Shown: positions 7,352-16,704, numbered from the stretch's first letter. The stretch: 41,059 nt of DNA from JBBKWJ01 sp037968895 (GCA_037968895.1 JBBKWJ010000151.1:1-41059), one strand, 5' to 3'. Notes: generated by a model from the letters alone, not told the origin. Numbers and translations: made by a program.

Positions 7352-8959
7352 CTAGCTCACTTGTATCTCTTCGAGGACAAATCGGTGAATCAGGCTGTCG
7401 TCGGTCTCCGTGGTGCCGGGCTCGGTGATCCAGAGCAGCAGATGGCTCCCAATCTCACCATTGAGGTTGACTGAGGTCGACCCGTTTTCGTTCTCCACTC
7501 GCCCGATTGACTCGCCCCACCCCTCGAGTGTCGGAGCAATGGCGTCGCTCACGTAAATGTCGGCTGACCAGCCATCAGTGGGCGAGTCGATCTCGAGATC
7601 ATTCAGCAGCGATGGCCCCGCAAGCGAGATGATGATGCCGACACCGTCTTTGAGATCGCCAAAGTTCGCTCGTAGATACGTCTCGGTTCGCCAGAAGGTC
7701 TCGTCGTCACCGTCAAACGCGTAGCTGAGGCGATTGTCTTGTTCGGTGTTGTCGCCGGGTGGAGGGTCGAACGACGAGGCGCTCGCGATCGTGGGTTCAT
7801 CGCTCACGGTCTCGAAGTTCGTCAATGTGGTGGTATCTGAAGTTTCGGCTGTGGCACCAACGGCAGTCGTTGTAGTTGGTCGACGTAGCGGCGACCGGTT
7901 CAGTAGCGTGCCCGCGAGAATTAGGGCGATGCCGACGAGTACTACGATCAGCGTCGGCACGAGCCAAGAACGTTCGGACTGGATGAAGCTCATCTCGTCG
8001 TCATCATCGTCGTGGGCTTCTTCGAGGTCGCCAGACGGCTCCTCGGGGAGCGGGGCCCAAGTTGTCTGGTCTGTCAGCGTGAGGTCGGTGCTAACCGCGG
8101 CCCGTTCACTTTCGAGTCGGACACCGGACAGCGCCGTTTGAAGATCAAGGGCGTTGCTGATCCGCTCATCTGGGTTTCGGGCCATGAGCCGATGAATAAG
8201 CGCATCAAGTTCGGGGGGCACGAGGCGATTGAGTTCATTGACGTGGGGCGGAGGGTGGTGCAGGCGGGCCAACGCAGTGGCTGCGTCGGTGTCGGCTCGG
8301 AACGGGGCAATGCCAGCAAGACACTCATAGAGCACCACACCAAGCGCGTACAGATCTGTTCTGGGGTCGACGTCATCGCCCGTAACTTGCTCGGGGGCGA
8401 GGTATTTGGCGGTGCCGAGCAACGTGCCCGTCACGGTGAGATCCGCGTCTTCACCGGCTTTGGCGATGCCGAAGTCGGTGACCATTACCCGGCGGTCGCT
8501 GCACAACAGAATGTTCGAGGGCTTGATATCTCGATGAACGACACCGGCTCGGTGCGCTTCGTCAAGGGCGGCAGACACCTGCTGACCGATGTCTTTGGCG
8601 TCAGCAACCGACGTTCGTCCCACATCGTCGAGGACATCACGAAGGGTGCGGCCGTCGACGAGCTCCATGACTATGACTTCGTATCCATCAGAGGAGACGG
8701 TGTCGTAAATGGCCACGATCGAACGGTGCGACAAGCGGGCCGCGGCAATGGCTTCACGCTGGAACCGGATGAGGAAGGCTCGGTCGGTGGCGAGGTGAGG
8801 GTGGAGGATCTTGGCCGCCACCTTCCGGTGCAAGACTGTATCGAGTGCCTCCCATACCTGGGCCATGCCCCCGGTCGCGATGTGCTGGACCAACTGGTAT
8901 CTATTACCGAGCAGGAGGCCTGGGCGCGCCGCCGGTGATGGGAGATGGGCGTCGGTCAC
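7352..8959 (-). CDS. Transmembrane Ser/Thr protein kinase with MviN-type extracellular domain
   Basis: A 535-aa PknB-type kinase. The kinase domain (about 18-280) keeps every key residue: GxGGMAxV loop (ATGGMAQV), Lys50, Glu69, HRDIKPSN (Asp144, Asn149) and DFG (162-164), with threonines in the activation loop. An acidic segment (DDDDDE) precedes one membrane helix (about 332-352), then a Thr-rich linker, and a beta-rich discoidin-like domain (392-535). That outside domain resembles the C-terminus of mycobacterial MviN (Rv3910), and the gene sits exactly where Rv3910 does, but the multi-helix lipid II flippase part is absent. It overlaps the DUF6049 gene by 4 bases (ATGA). Likely role: sensing an envelope ligand and phosphorylating cell-wall factors; inferred. 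Confidence 0.93.
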   Translation of the reverse strand: MTDAHLPSPAARPGLLLGNRYQLVQHIATGGMAQVWEALDTVLHRKVAAKILHPHLATDRAFLIRFQREAIAAARLSHRSIVAIYDTVSSDGYEVIVMELVDGRTLRDVLDDVGRTSVADAKDIGQQVSAALDEAHRAGVVHRDIKPSNILLCSDRRVMVTDFGIAKAGEDADLTVTGTLLGTAKYLAPEQVTGDDVDPRTDLYALGVVLYECLAGIAPFRADTDAATALARLHHPPPHVNELNRLVPPELDALIHRLMARNPDERISNALDLQTALSGVRLESERAAVSTDLTLTDQTTWAPLPEEPSGDLEEAHDDDDDEMSFIQSERSWLVPTLIVVLVGIALILAGTLLNRSPLRRPTTTTAVGATAETSDTTTLTNFETVSDEPTIASASSFDPPPGDNTEQDNRLSYAFDGDDETFWRTETYLRANFGDLKDGVGIIISLAGPSLLNDLEIDSPTDGWSADIYVSDAIAPTLEGWGESIGRVENENGSTSVNLNGEIGSHLLLWITEPGTTETDDSLIHRFVLEEIQVS

Positions 8960-10848
8960 GCTGTCACGCTATCGGTGTCGGCGATAGGGAGAGCTTGGCC
9001 GTTACGTTCGCGACGATGGTGGGTCAGCCACCAGACGAAGAGAAAGAGACCCGCCGTTCCGGACAAGAGCAGCCCCAACCCCGGAATTCCGGTTGAGCGC
9101 ACAGAGAATTGTCCGCTTGCAAGCTGACGCTGGCCATCAGGAGTAAGGATGATGACGTCAACGGGCGACAGTCCGAGAGCCTTCGCTTCGACGTTGATTG
9201 TCATCGTGGTTGCACCAGGGCTAAGGGTCACGATGAGGTCTTCGTCAGATGTATAGGTGCTGTCGGTGTAGACCTTGATTTTGTCGCTTTGGAACCTGAT
9301 CAAAACTTGACGCGGTCCGGAAGCCGCTGTTTGAAGCTGGAGCGGCAACGCGAATCGTGTCGTAGTCAGTGTGAACTGTTGACTCTCGACGACGTCGATC
9401 GGCGCGAACGATGCCTCAATGTCTGCAACGATCTGATTGATTCTGAGCTGGCGGTCGGTTGGGTTTCGCTCTCGCGACAGCGACGAAATGAGTGCTGTCT
9501 GGAACCAAGCCGGCTCAGTCCCGCCGTCAAGGAAGTACGACTGGTAGGTCGCGATCATCGCCTCGATCTGTGTGATGGTCTCACCGAGGGGAGCCAGGTC
9601 TTGCTCGGGTTGCTCTGCGACCCGAACGGGGAGCGAGGACTGTGCGCTGACGGCTTGCTCGAACGAAACGAGTTGGACCGGAGCGAGGGCCTCCCACGAG
9701 TCGAGCAGGATCTCAAGGCTTCTGCGGTCAAGTTGTTGGAACGCGTCGCCGCCGAGGAATACCGGTCTCGTGTCTGAAAGGGTGAGGAGCGCGAGCTCTG
9801 CGAGTAACCGGTGCGCCCTGGCCACCACATCGTCGCCTGTATCGAGCTGCGAGCTGAACTCACCGTTCGGTTGGACCGCTTCAACTGTCGCTGAGTCTCC
9901 TCGCAGCGTTCCCGATTGCACCGCGCTCCCTGACGATGCCAAGAGGACCTCAATACCGATGCCTGCGAGCAGATCGACCCCAGAACTCGTGATGGTTCCA
10001 TCCCAAGGAAGGATGTTGGTGGCTGGTGTGAGTCCGAGCTCCATGGCCTGGTTTCGCGCCGCATCGACGGACTGGGTAAAGAGCTGACCCTGGCCAATCT
10101 CGGCCAACGCTGACGGGTCTAAGTTGAGACCGGGGCTCACGACGAGCAGACGGTCGCCAAGCGCATCCCGAAACTCTCCGGTGAGCTGCTCGTTTATGGC
10201 GAGTTGAGAAAGGCCGTCGGCCCCGATCTGAATTGTCATCGGTAGGTCGGGGTGCTGCTGCAGGATTGCGGTGGTGTCGGCAATCGTCAGTCCGCTAGCT
10301 AATCCGTCGGCTTGGGTCACCGGAAGAATCATCGAGACCGAGACTGGATCGATTGAGGTCACGTCGTCTGGTAAGTGAATGAGGTTGGTGTTGAGCTGGC
10401 CAACGAGCGCGTCGCCGTCGGAGATCTCGATTGAGACGGGGTGCACGCCGTCGGCCGGAAGGTAAAGGGCAGGCGAGTCGCTTGCCGGAAAGCTGCGAAC
10501 AGGGATGGTGAGTGTGAAGACCCGGTCGGCTGATTGTGGCAAACTGATAAGAGAATATGTCACAGGGGCTGTCAAAATATCGCTCGCACCAGTATTCAGC
10601 TCGTTTATTGAGGTCAGAGGCTGGTAGACGCGGGCCTGGACCTTGGTGCCGAGGGTCAGCGGGCCGTCCCACGTGAAGCTGAGTGTAAATTCACCGTCGG
10701 CGGGAACGTAGGCGGTCTGCGCAATGAGATTGATCGTGCCGGCCGCCTGGCTGGACGCAGACGCTGATGCTGGCGCTGCGACAACGGGTCCGATGACGCC
10801 GAATACGAGACAAAGCGTTAAGAATAAGCGGTGGAGCGCCCTCGTCAC
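8956..10848 (-). CDS. DUF6049-family exported protein (Rv3909-like)
   Basis: About 630 aa with an N-terminal signal peptide (hydrophobic core around residues 7-24, Ala-rich cleavage region), a large extracytoplasmic region, and one C-terminal membrane helix (LLLSGTAGLFLFVWWL) followed by a basic tail. The layout and position before the MviN-like gene match Rv3909 of M. tuberculosis. Its biochemical function is unknown to me; the conserved neighbourhood suggests a role in cell-wall assembly. GTG at 10848 is chosen because it overlaps the upstream stop by 4 bases (GTGA) and has GGAAG upstream; an ATG at 10863 would add five residues. Confidence 0.82.
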   Translation of the reverse strand: MTRALHRLFLTLCLVFGVIGPVVAAPASASASSQAAGTINLIAQTAYVPADGEFTLSFTWDGPLTLGTKVQARVYQPLTSINELNTGASDILTAPVTYSLISLPQSADRVFTLTIPVRSFPASDSPALYLPADGVHPVSIEISDGDALVGQLNTNLIHLPDDVTSIDPVSVSMILPVTQADGLASGLTIADTTAILQQHPDLPMTIQIGADGLSQLAINEQLTGEFRDALGDRLLVVSPGLNLDPSALAEIGQGQLFTQSVDAARNQAMELGLTPATNILPWDGTITSSGVDLLAGIGIEVLLASSGSAVQSGTLRGDSATVEAVQPNGEFSSQLDTGDDVVARAHRLLAELALLTLSDTRPVFLGGDAFQQLDRRSLEILLDSWEALAPVQLVSFEQAVSAQSSLPVRVAEQPEQDLAPLGETITQIEAMIATYQSYFLDGGTEPAWFQTALISSLSRERNPTDRQLRINQIVADIEASFAPIDVVESQQFTLTTTRFALPLQLQTAASGPRQVLIRFQSDKIKVYTDSTYTSDEDLIVTLSPGATTMTINVEAKALGLSPVDVIILTPDGQRQLASGQFSVRSTGIPGLGLLLSGTAGLFLFVWWLTHHRRERNGQALPIADTDSVTA

Positions 10849-11588
10849 GCTGGCTTCTTCCATGAGAGAACGACAAGACCTTCGGCCTGCTTGATAAATC
10901 CGTGGCGTTCGTAGAGCTGCAGCGCGCGTTGGTTTCGCTCCTGAGTGTTGACCAAGGCTTCATAGGCCTTGTGCTGGTAGAGCCACGTTAGACAATCAAA
11001 GACGAGTGCGGTGCCAATCCCATTCCCAGCGTGATCGGGGTCGACCGCCAGGCGCTGCAGATAACCACGGTGTCCCGCACGCCCAGTGACGTGATAGCCA
11101 ACGATTTTACGGTCGATCGAGATGACGCGATATCGGCTTGTTGGCGTGGCATGTCTCGCCTCGTTAAGGGCTACCTTGTCGAATCGCCAGAAGTCGTCAA
11201 ACGCTCGACGATCAATGTCGAGCACCGTGTTGAGGTGCCAGCGTCGACCCGCCTTGGTCTTCTTTTGCGGACCATCTGGCTCTGTGAGCAGGCGGCGGCT
11301 GAGCAGGTGGAGCTGCTCATAGTGCTCGAATCCGGCCTGGTAGAAGGGCTGGGCGTCGAGCGGAGCAAGCGCCGGTGTCACTGCTTCTCGGACTCCCTGT
11401 TGTGCCAGATCATGTAGGCACCCGACGATGGCTGCCGCGTCGGGCTGGCGACCTGAGCGCGACGGGCCAATGAGCGCGACTGTGCTATCTCCCTGCCAAG
11501 AGGCAATCCGGAGGTTAGGGAATCGTTGCCGCAGCTGGCTCTGGCGACGTTGCCGGAGGGGCGATTGCGGTGACTTTGAATCATTCAC
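10845..11588 (-). CDS. GNAT-family N-acetyltransferase
   Basis: A 247-aa protein whose C-terminal half has the GNAT acetyl-CoA site: LQRLAVDPDHAGNGIGTAL (the Q/R-x-x-G-x-G/A signature as HAGNGIG), followed by a helix with N-QRALQLYERHGF, typical of motif B. The N-terminal half is diverged and may be a second, degenerate GNAT lobe. The substrate is unknown. Start is GTG at 11588, with no strong ribosome binding site. It is the first gene of the minus-strand block down to trxA and is divergent from the deacetylase-like gene with only 48 bases between starts. M. tuberculosis has mutT4 in this position instead. Confidence 0.88.
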   Translation of the reverse strand: MNDSKSPQSPLRQRRQSQLRQRFPNLRIASWQGDSTVALIGPSRSGRQPDAAAIVGCLHDLAQQGVREAVTPALAPLDAQPFYQAGFEHYEQLHLLSRRLLTEPDGPQKKTKAGRRWHLNTVLDIDRRAFDDFWRFDKVALNEARHATPTSRYRVISIDRKIVGYHVTGRAGHRGYLQRLAVDPDHAGNGIGTALVFDCLTWLYQHKAYEALVNTQERNQRALQLYERHGFIKQAEGLVVLSWKKPA

Positions 11589-11636
11589 TGACGAGCAAGA
11601 TTACGACGGTTGCCAGCGCGACGGTACCGTAGTCTC

Positions 11637-12656
11637 ATGACTCTTTATGTCGCCACACACGATCTGTGTCTGCTGCACGAGGCGGGGGAAGGCCACCCCG
11701 AGCGACCGCAGAGACTTGAGGTTGCGCTAAAGAGCCTGCGATCGCCGGAGTTGAATGAAGCGATTACATGGATCGAAGCACCCGAAGCAAATGCTGAACA
11801 GCTCGCCCGAGTGCACCCAACCTCGCTTCTCAACCGCTTCAAAGACCTGTGCGCCGAAGGGCGGGGCCAGATCGACGCCGATACTGGCTTCAACGCATAT
11901 TCTGACGAGGCCGCTCGTCGGGCCGCTGGCGCTGGAATTGCGTTGATTGAGAAGCTTCGCTCCGGGGCCGCCGACGCCGCGTGGTCGATCGTCCGCCCTC
12001 CTGGCCACCATGCATTGAGCCAAAAGCAGATGGGCTTTTGTTTCATCAACAATGTTGCTGTCGCCGCCCGAGAGCTTCAAGCAGCAGGTGAGACCGTTGC
12101 GATCATTGATATTGACGCCCATCACGGCAACGGAACGCAAGACATCTTTTACGACGACCCCGATGTGCTGTTTGTCAGCCTTCATCAGTACCCGTGGTAT
12201 CCATACACCGGGCGCCCAGACGAGGTCGGCGTCGGTGCAGGGGCGGGGGCAAATATCAACGTTGCGCTGCCTGCAGGCGCGAACGGCACGGCGTTTCGGG
12301 TGGCGTTTGACCAAGTCGTGGCTCCGGCTATCGATCGGTTCAAACCCGACTGGCTTCTCATTTCCGCCGGGTTCGACGGACACCGCAGCGACCCGCTGAC
12401 CGACCTAGGGCTCACGTCAACTGACTTCGCCGAACTTGTAGCTGCCCTTGTTGCTCTCGTTCCGGCTGGAAGGCGGCTGCTTTTCCTTGAAGGTGGTTAC
12501 GACCTGCAAGCGTTGTACGACAGCGTTGGTGCCGTCGCCGGCGCCTTGACCGGAGTGCCAATCCGGCCAGAGCCGGTTTCTGAGGGAGGCCCCGGACTCG
12601 ATCAGGTCGAGGTTTCACGCCGTATCCATTTTGACGGCGGCAGCGGGGACCTTTGA
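11637..12656 (+). CDS. Histone deacetylase-family zinc hydrolase (AcuC/Apah-like)
   Basis: A 339-aa class II-type deacetylase. The catalytic His pair is in RPPGHHA (124-125), zinc ligands in DIDAHHGNGTQ (Asp160, His162) and SAGFDGH (Asp247), and the GGY loop follows. Such bacterial enzymes remove acyl groups from lysines or polyamines; which one applies here cannot be read from the sequence. The ATG at 11637 (MTLYVATHD) is preferred over an upstream frame start that would overlap the divergent gene. It runs into the next gene by TTGA overlap. Its divergent neighbour is an acetyltransferase, so an acylation/deacylation pairing is conceivable. Confidence 0.92.
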   Translation: MTLYVATHDLCLLHEAGEGHPERPQRLEVALKSLRSPELNEAITWIEAPEANAEQLARVHPTSLLNRFKDLCAEGRGQIDADTGFNAYSDEAARRAAGAGIALIEKLRSGAADAAWSIVRPPGHHALSQKQMGFCFINNVAVAARELQAAGETVAIIDIDAHHGNGTQDIFYDDPDVLFVSLHQYPWYPYTGRPDEVGVGAGAGANINVALPAGANGTAFRVAFDQVVAPAIDRFKPDWLLISAGFDGHRSDPLTDLGLTSTDFAELVAALVALVPAGRRLLFLEGGYDLQALYDSVGAVAGALTGVPIRPEPVSEGGPGLDQVEVSRRIHFDGGSGDL

Positions 12657-13933
12657 GCCAACTCGATGACCTCGTTGTTCAGCTCGCCCCGCTTGGGGAG
12701 CTCTTTCGCGACGCCGGGTATTCTCTCTACCTCGTCGGTGGGATTGTGCGGGACGCCGTGCTTGACATACTTCCGCCCCAGGGCGACCCAAGAGCGGGTG
12801 ACTATGACCTCACTACTGACGCGTTGCCAGATCAGATCTTGGAGCTCGTCCGGCCGCTGGCCACTGCGCTGTGGACCCAGGGCGAGCGCTTTGGGACGAT
12901 CGGAGCCACTGTGGACGGCCGTCCACTCGAAATAACGACCCACCGGGCGGAGGTCTACGACGACGCGTCGCGAAAGCCGATGGTCACGTTCGGGACCGAT
13001 CTGACGGTCGACTTGTCGCGACGTGACTTCTCAATTAATGCCATGGCCGTCGGTCTGCCAACCGGCACGCTCTTCGACCCCTACGGTGGTGCTGCCGATC
13101 TTGAGGCGCGAGTTCTTCGCACTCCGCTTGACCCTCGAATTTCTTTCACGGATGACCCGCTTCGCATGATGCGAGCGGCGAGATTCATTCCTCGGTTTGG
13201 CCTTTCTGTCGACCCCGACCTGACGGCGGCCACCGTTGAGCTGAGAGAGCGGATCCAGATCGTCTCGGTCGAACGAGTGCACGACGAACTCGAGCGCCTC
13301 CTTGGTGTCGACGACCCGTCAGCGGGACTCCGGTTCGCTGTAGAGACGGGACTTCTCGCTCTTGTGCTTGAGGTCGATGAGGCTGATGCTCGCCTTGCCG
13401 CCGGAGTGACCGCAGCCCCGGACGGTGCTGGCCTGCTTGAGCGTCGATCCCTGTTGCTTTCGCCATTCGGAACCGATGGCGCAGCGGCGATACTTCGGCG
13501 CCTCCGGTACTCGAACGACAGCCGAGACGCCACGCTTCGCGTGCTTCGATTGCAGGATTTGTTTGAGGCTTCGGGTGAGCCATCCCTACCGACAGTGCGA
13601 CGGGCTCTCGACCAGAGTGGCGGCGATGGTGCGGAGGAGCGACTAGGTCTGGTTCGTACCGCCCTCGTGGTTGCGAAGGCGGGGCCGACAGGCGAGAGCG
13701 ACCGCTACGCCGCGTTTGGTGAGCTTCTGGAGGTCGTGGCGTCGACTGAAGACGTTGGATCGTTCGAAGGCCCGTTGAATGGCCAGGAGCTCATGAAATT
13801 GTTTGACCTCGACCCAGGACCAACCATCGGCAAGCTGACCAAGGTGCAACGAGAACTCCGCTACGAACACGGTGTGGTGTCACACGCGCAGGCCGAAGCA
13901 GCCTTGCGCGAGTGGCTGACTGGCGAGGGCTAG
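12653..13933 (+). CDS. CCA tRNA nucleotidyltransferase / polyA polymerase family protein (PcnA)
   Basis: A 426-aa class II nucleotidyltransferase that adds or repairs the 3'-CCA of tRNA. The head domain is intact: YLVGGIVRD (26-34), the metal-binding DYDLTT (Asp50, Asp52), RRDFSINAMA, and the RNA-binding segment with DDPLRMMRAARF. The C-terminal part lacks a recognisable HD phosphohydrolase motif (no HDxxK), unlike M. tuberculosis PcnA (Rv3907). The start is TTG at 12653 in a TTGA overlap with the previous stop. Position matches pcnA at the end of the Rv3907-Rv3919 cluster. Confidence 0.92.
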   Translation: MSQLDDLVVQLAPLGELFRDAGYSLYLVGGIVRDAVLDILPPQGDPRAGDYDLTTDALPDQILELVRPLATALWTQGERFGTIGATVDGRPLEITTHRAEVYDDASRKPMVTFGTDLTVDLSRRDFSINAMAVGLPTGTLFDPYGGAADLEARVLRTPLDPRISFTDDPLRMMRAARFIPRFGLSVDPDLTAATVELRERIQIVSVERVHDELERLLGVDDPSAGLRFAVETGLLALVLEVDEADARLAAGVTAAPDGAGLLERRSLLLSPFGTDGAAAILRRLRYSNDSRDATLRVLRLQDLFEASGEPSLPTVRRALDQSGGDGAEERLGLVRTALVVAKAGPTGESDRYAAFGELLEVVASTEDVGSFEGPLNGQELMKLFDLDPGPTIGKLTKVQRELRYEHGVVSHAQAEAALREWLTGEG

Positions 13934-13981
13934 GACGCCCCCGCTCGATCTTTGGGCCGGTTATTCGCTACGGTGAGGCCC

Positions 13982-14383
13982 GTGAAAAGTCGACCGACTT
14001 CTTCAACCGGTGCAGTCGTGAGTTATCGATTGGCTCGTCAACGCGCCGTCGATGCATACCGGGCGGGGCACCAACTCAACTCTGAGGTATGCGACGCCCA
14101 GCCCGAGCTTCGGCGCGTAGCCCATCACCACGGCGCCCCAATGGACGACGCCTGCCCAATCTGTGACGTCGATGAGCTTGTATGGGTTCGGTTCGCGTTC
14201 GGTCGCGGTCTACCCAAGTCGGGACGCTGCGTTACAGACCAGCGCGAACTCCAACGCATCCAACGGCGTGGTAAACCGTCGGAGTGCTATTTGATCGAGG
14301 TGTGCCGCCAATGCTGGTGGAATCATGTACTCGAACTCGTGACCTACTCTGGCGCGGAGTCAACCGCGTCAGCGGCCAACTAA
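13982..14383 (+). CDS. DUF5318 zinc-ribbon-like protein (Rv0049 homologue)
   Basis: About 133 aa. Features that match DUF5318 are SEVCDAQPELRRVAHHHG, a CPIC pair, and the closing EVCRQCWWNHV with CxxC, so four cysteines probably bind one zinc. The function is unknown. It directly precedes ponA, as Rv0049 precedes ponA1 (Rv0050) in M. tuberculosis, suggesting a link to cell-wall synthesis. The start is uncertain: GTG at 13982 has GGTGAGG close upstream; GTG at 14018 would match the usual N-terminus better; TTG at 13952 is also open. Confidence 0.82.
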   Translation: MKSRPTSSTGAVVSYRLARQRAVDAYRAGHQLNSEVCDAQPELRRVAHHHGAPMDDACPICDVDELVWVRFAFGRGLPKSGRCVTDQRELQRIQRRGKPSECYLIEVCRQCWWNHVLELVTYSGAESTASAAN

Positions 14384-14405
14384 TTCACCGACGAGCCAAC
14401 TTCTT

Positions 14406-16673
14406 ATGAGCCGTATCGGATCGCCATTTCTTGCCGGACCTGGGAAGGTGCCAAACCGCCGATGGAACCCGCTTTGGCGGATTCGCCGAGCGCTCTTCTT
14501 GCTCGGGCTTCTTGGCCTTGTCGGGCTGGTTGGAGGAGTCGCCTACCTCGCCCAAGAACCGTTGCCCGACGACGACTTCGGCGCGCTGGCCCAAACCACA
14601 TTCCTTTGCACCGCGGAGGTCGAGGAGGGCTGCGGCCCCGATGTTGCGGTCGCCCAGTTCTCCGCTGGCGAAGACCGTGAAGTCATCGCGTACGCCGAGA
14701 TCCCTCAGGTCATGATCGATGCCACGATCGCGACCGAGGACAAAGACTTCTTCACCCACGGCGGCATTGACCCAATCGGAATCGCCCGTGCCCTCTACCG
14801 CGATCTACGCAACGAGGGCCTGCGACAAGGCGGTTCGACGATCACTCAGCAGTACGTGAAGAACACGTTCCTCTCGTCTGATCGCACCCTGGATCGAAAG
14901 CTAAAAGAGGCGACACTCGCAGTAAAACTTGAGCAGGAACTCACGAAGGAAGAAATCCTCGAGCGTTACCTCAATCGGATCTACCTCGGCCGCGGCGCCT
15001 ACGGAGTACAGGCTGCGGCTCAGGCCTATTTCGGCAAGGATGCGAGCCAACTCGACCTTGCTGATTCCGCCTTCCTCGCTGGCCTTATCCGTGCTCCTGG
15101 CACCGCTGACCCGGCCAACGACCCAGGCGAAGCGACGCGACGTCGATCCACCACGCTCGTTCGCATGGTGTCAGAGGGCTACATCAGCCAAGCCCAGGCC
15201 GACGAAGCCAACCTTCGTGACTGGTCGACGATCCGACCGGTCCAAGATCGATCAGGGCTCGGCGAAGTGAAGGGGTCCGCTTTCGGCACTGAGTACTTTG
15301 TCGAAGCCGTTCGCCAAGAACTCGCAGTGCTCTATCCCGACGGCGCGCTCTACACCAGCGGCTTCCGGGTCTACACAACACTTGACCTGCGCTTGCAGCA
15401 GGCGGCCTACGACACTGTTCTCGCTGAGCTTCCAAACGAAAGCGACCCTTCGGCATCAATTGTGGCCCTCGATCGTCAAGGACAAGTTGTGGCGATGATG
15501 GGCGGAAAAGACTTCGATGTGAGCCAGGTCAACCTGGCCCTTGGCGAGGACGGCGGCGGCTCAGGGCGGCAACCGGGCTCCTCCTTCAAACCCATCGTGT
15601 TGGCCGAAGCGATCTCCCAGGGAATCTCAATGAATTCGCTGTACGCGGCTCCGTCATCGATAACTCTTGAGGGCGCAAACGACGGTGCCGACTGGGTGGT
15701 GTCAGGGGGCGGAGCGCCAGACGGATATCGCGATCTACTCTCCGCGCTACAGGCGTCATCAAACGTTGTCTTCGCTCAGTTGATGCTTGATGTCGGGCCG
15801 GAGAACGTTGTCAATCTCGCCCATCGCCTCGGTATTACCGCACCGCTATCGCCGGTCAACTCGCTTGTACTGGGGACCGGTGAGGTCTCGGTGCTTGATA
15901 TGGCTGCGGCGTACTCAACCCTCGCAAACCAGGGGGTGCGATACGCCCCTGTCATGATTGAGCGGATAGAGGATGCCAGCGGAAAGGTCGTGTGTTGGTA
16001 TCCCGTCGATGGCGTCTGCACCGCTGGCCCGGGACGCACGCCGACTGACACGGCGGCTCTAGATCCGCAGGTGGCGCGGCAGGTCAACTTCGCGATGGAA
16101 AAGGTCGTCCTCGCCGGAACGGGTGCAAATGCCCAATTTGGCCGGCCCGCGGCTGGAAAGACGGGTACGACGCAAGATGCACGTGACGCATGGTTTGTTG
16201 GATTCACGTGCGATCTCACTGCAGCGGTATGGATGGGTTACTCGGGGGCGCCAGGGCAACCGGCTCAAACGATGTCCGACTTCCGAGGAATCGAGGTGCA
16301 TGGCGGTGACTATCCGGCTGAGATGTGGGCGCGCTTCATGACCGCGGCTACGGAATCCGCCCCACCATGTGACTCTCTTGCCACCAGTGGCGACTTTTCG
16401 GGAGAGGTCCGCAACACCGAGCTTTCTACGACCACGACGCTCGCTACCTGCGTAACGCTGGCAGAAGGTACCGACGCGACCGTAGAAGCCGACCCAACCG
16501 CAACAACCGAACCCTGCATTCCGCCAACCACGACGACGGTTGATCCCGATGCGACGACCACGACTGAGGCAGGCGACGGCGACCCTGCCCCCTCCACCAC
16601 AGTTCCGACAACAACGGCTACGACGGCGCCCCCCAGCACCGAAGAGTCGACCGCACCACCCACAACGGAGTAA
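14406..16673 (+). CDS. ponA: Bifunctional class A penicillin-binding protein (PBP1)
   Basis: A 755-aa peptidoglycan synthase. A short basic cytoplasmic N-terminus and one membrane helix (about 29-49) are followed by the GT51 glycosyltransferase domain: EDKDFFTHGG with Glu111 as likely catalytic base, RQGGSTITQQYVKN and RYLNRIYLGRGAYG. The transpeptidase domain has SSFK (Ser392, Lys395), SSN (451-453) and KTGT (585-588). The last ~85 residues are a Thr/Pro-rich low-complexity tail, as in other actinobacterial PonA proteins. The ATG at 14406 lies 22 bases after the DUF5318 stop. Confidence 0.96.
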   Translation: MSRIGSPFLAGPGKVPNRRWNPLWRIRRALFLLGLLGLVGLVGGVAYLAQEPLPDDDFGALAQTTFLCTAEVEEGCGPDVAVAQFSAGEDREVIAYAEIPQVMIDATIATEDKDFFTHGGIDPIGIARALYRDLRNEGLRQGGSTITQQYVKNTFLSSDRTLDRKLKEATLAVKLEQELTKEEILERYLNRIYLGRGAYGVQAAAQAYFGKDASQLDLADSAFLAGLIRAPGTADPANDPGEATRRRSTTLVRMVSEGYISQAQADEANLRDWSTIRPVQDRSGLGEVKGSAFGTEYFVEAVRQELAVLYPDGALYTSGFRVYTTLDLRLQQAAYDTVLAELPNESDPSASIVALDRQGQVVAMMGGKDFDVSQVNLALGEDGGGSGRQPGSSFKPIVLAEAISQGISMNSLYAAPSSITLEGANDGADWVVSGGGAPDGYRDLLSALQASSNVVFAQLMLDVGPENVVNLAHRLGITAPLSPVNSLVLGTGEVSVLDMAAAYSTLANQGVRYAPVMIERIEDASGKVVCWYPVDGVCTAGPGRTPTDTAALDPQVARQVNFAMEKVVLAGTGANAQFGRPAAGKTGTTQDARDAWFVGFTCDLTAAVWMGYSGAPGQPAQTMSDFRGIEVHGGDYPAEMWARFMTAATESAPPCDSLATSGDFSGEVRNTELSTTTTLATCVTLAEGTDATVEADPTATTEPCIPPTTTTVDPDATTTTEAGDGDPAPSTTVPTTTATTAPPSTEESTAPPTTE

Positions 16674-16688
16674 CTCCAAACCGCATCG

Positions 16689-16704
16689 AAAAGCGGCTGC
16701 TTTT
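16689..16704 (+). terminator. Weak terminator after ponA
   Basis: AAAAGC (16689-16694) and GCTTTT (16699-16704) form a 6-bp stem with loop GGCT, ending in a T-run, 15 bases after the ponA stop codon. It is short, so termination may be partial. Confidence 0.4.

Noticed and set aside
8012..8938. A 308-codon plus-strand frame opposite the kinase gene
   Set aside because: It is the antisense shadow of a clearly coding kinase in high-GC DNA; the translation has no recognisable domain and no good start site.
9109..9777. A 222-codon plus-strand frame opposite the DUF6049 gene
   Set aside because: Antisense shadow of a gene with a clear signal peptide and conserved context; Arg/Leu/Asp-rich with no family features.
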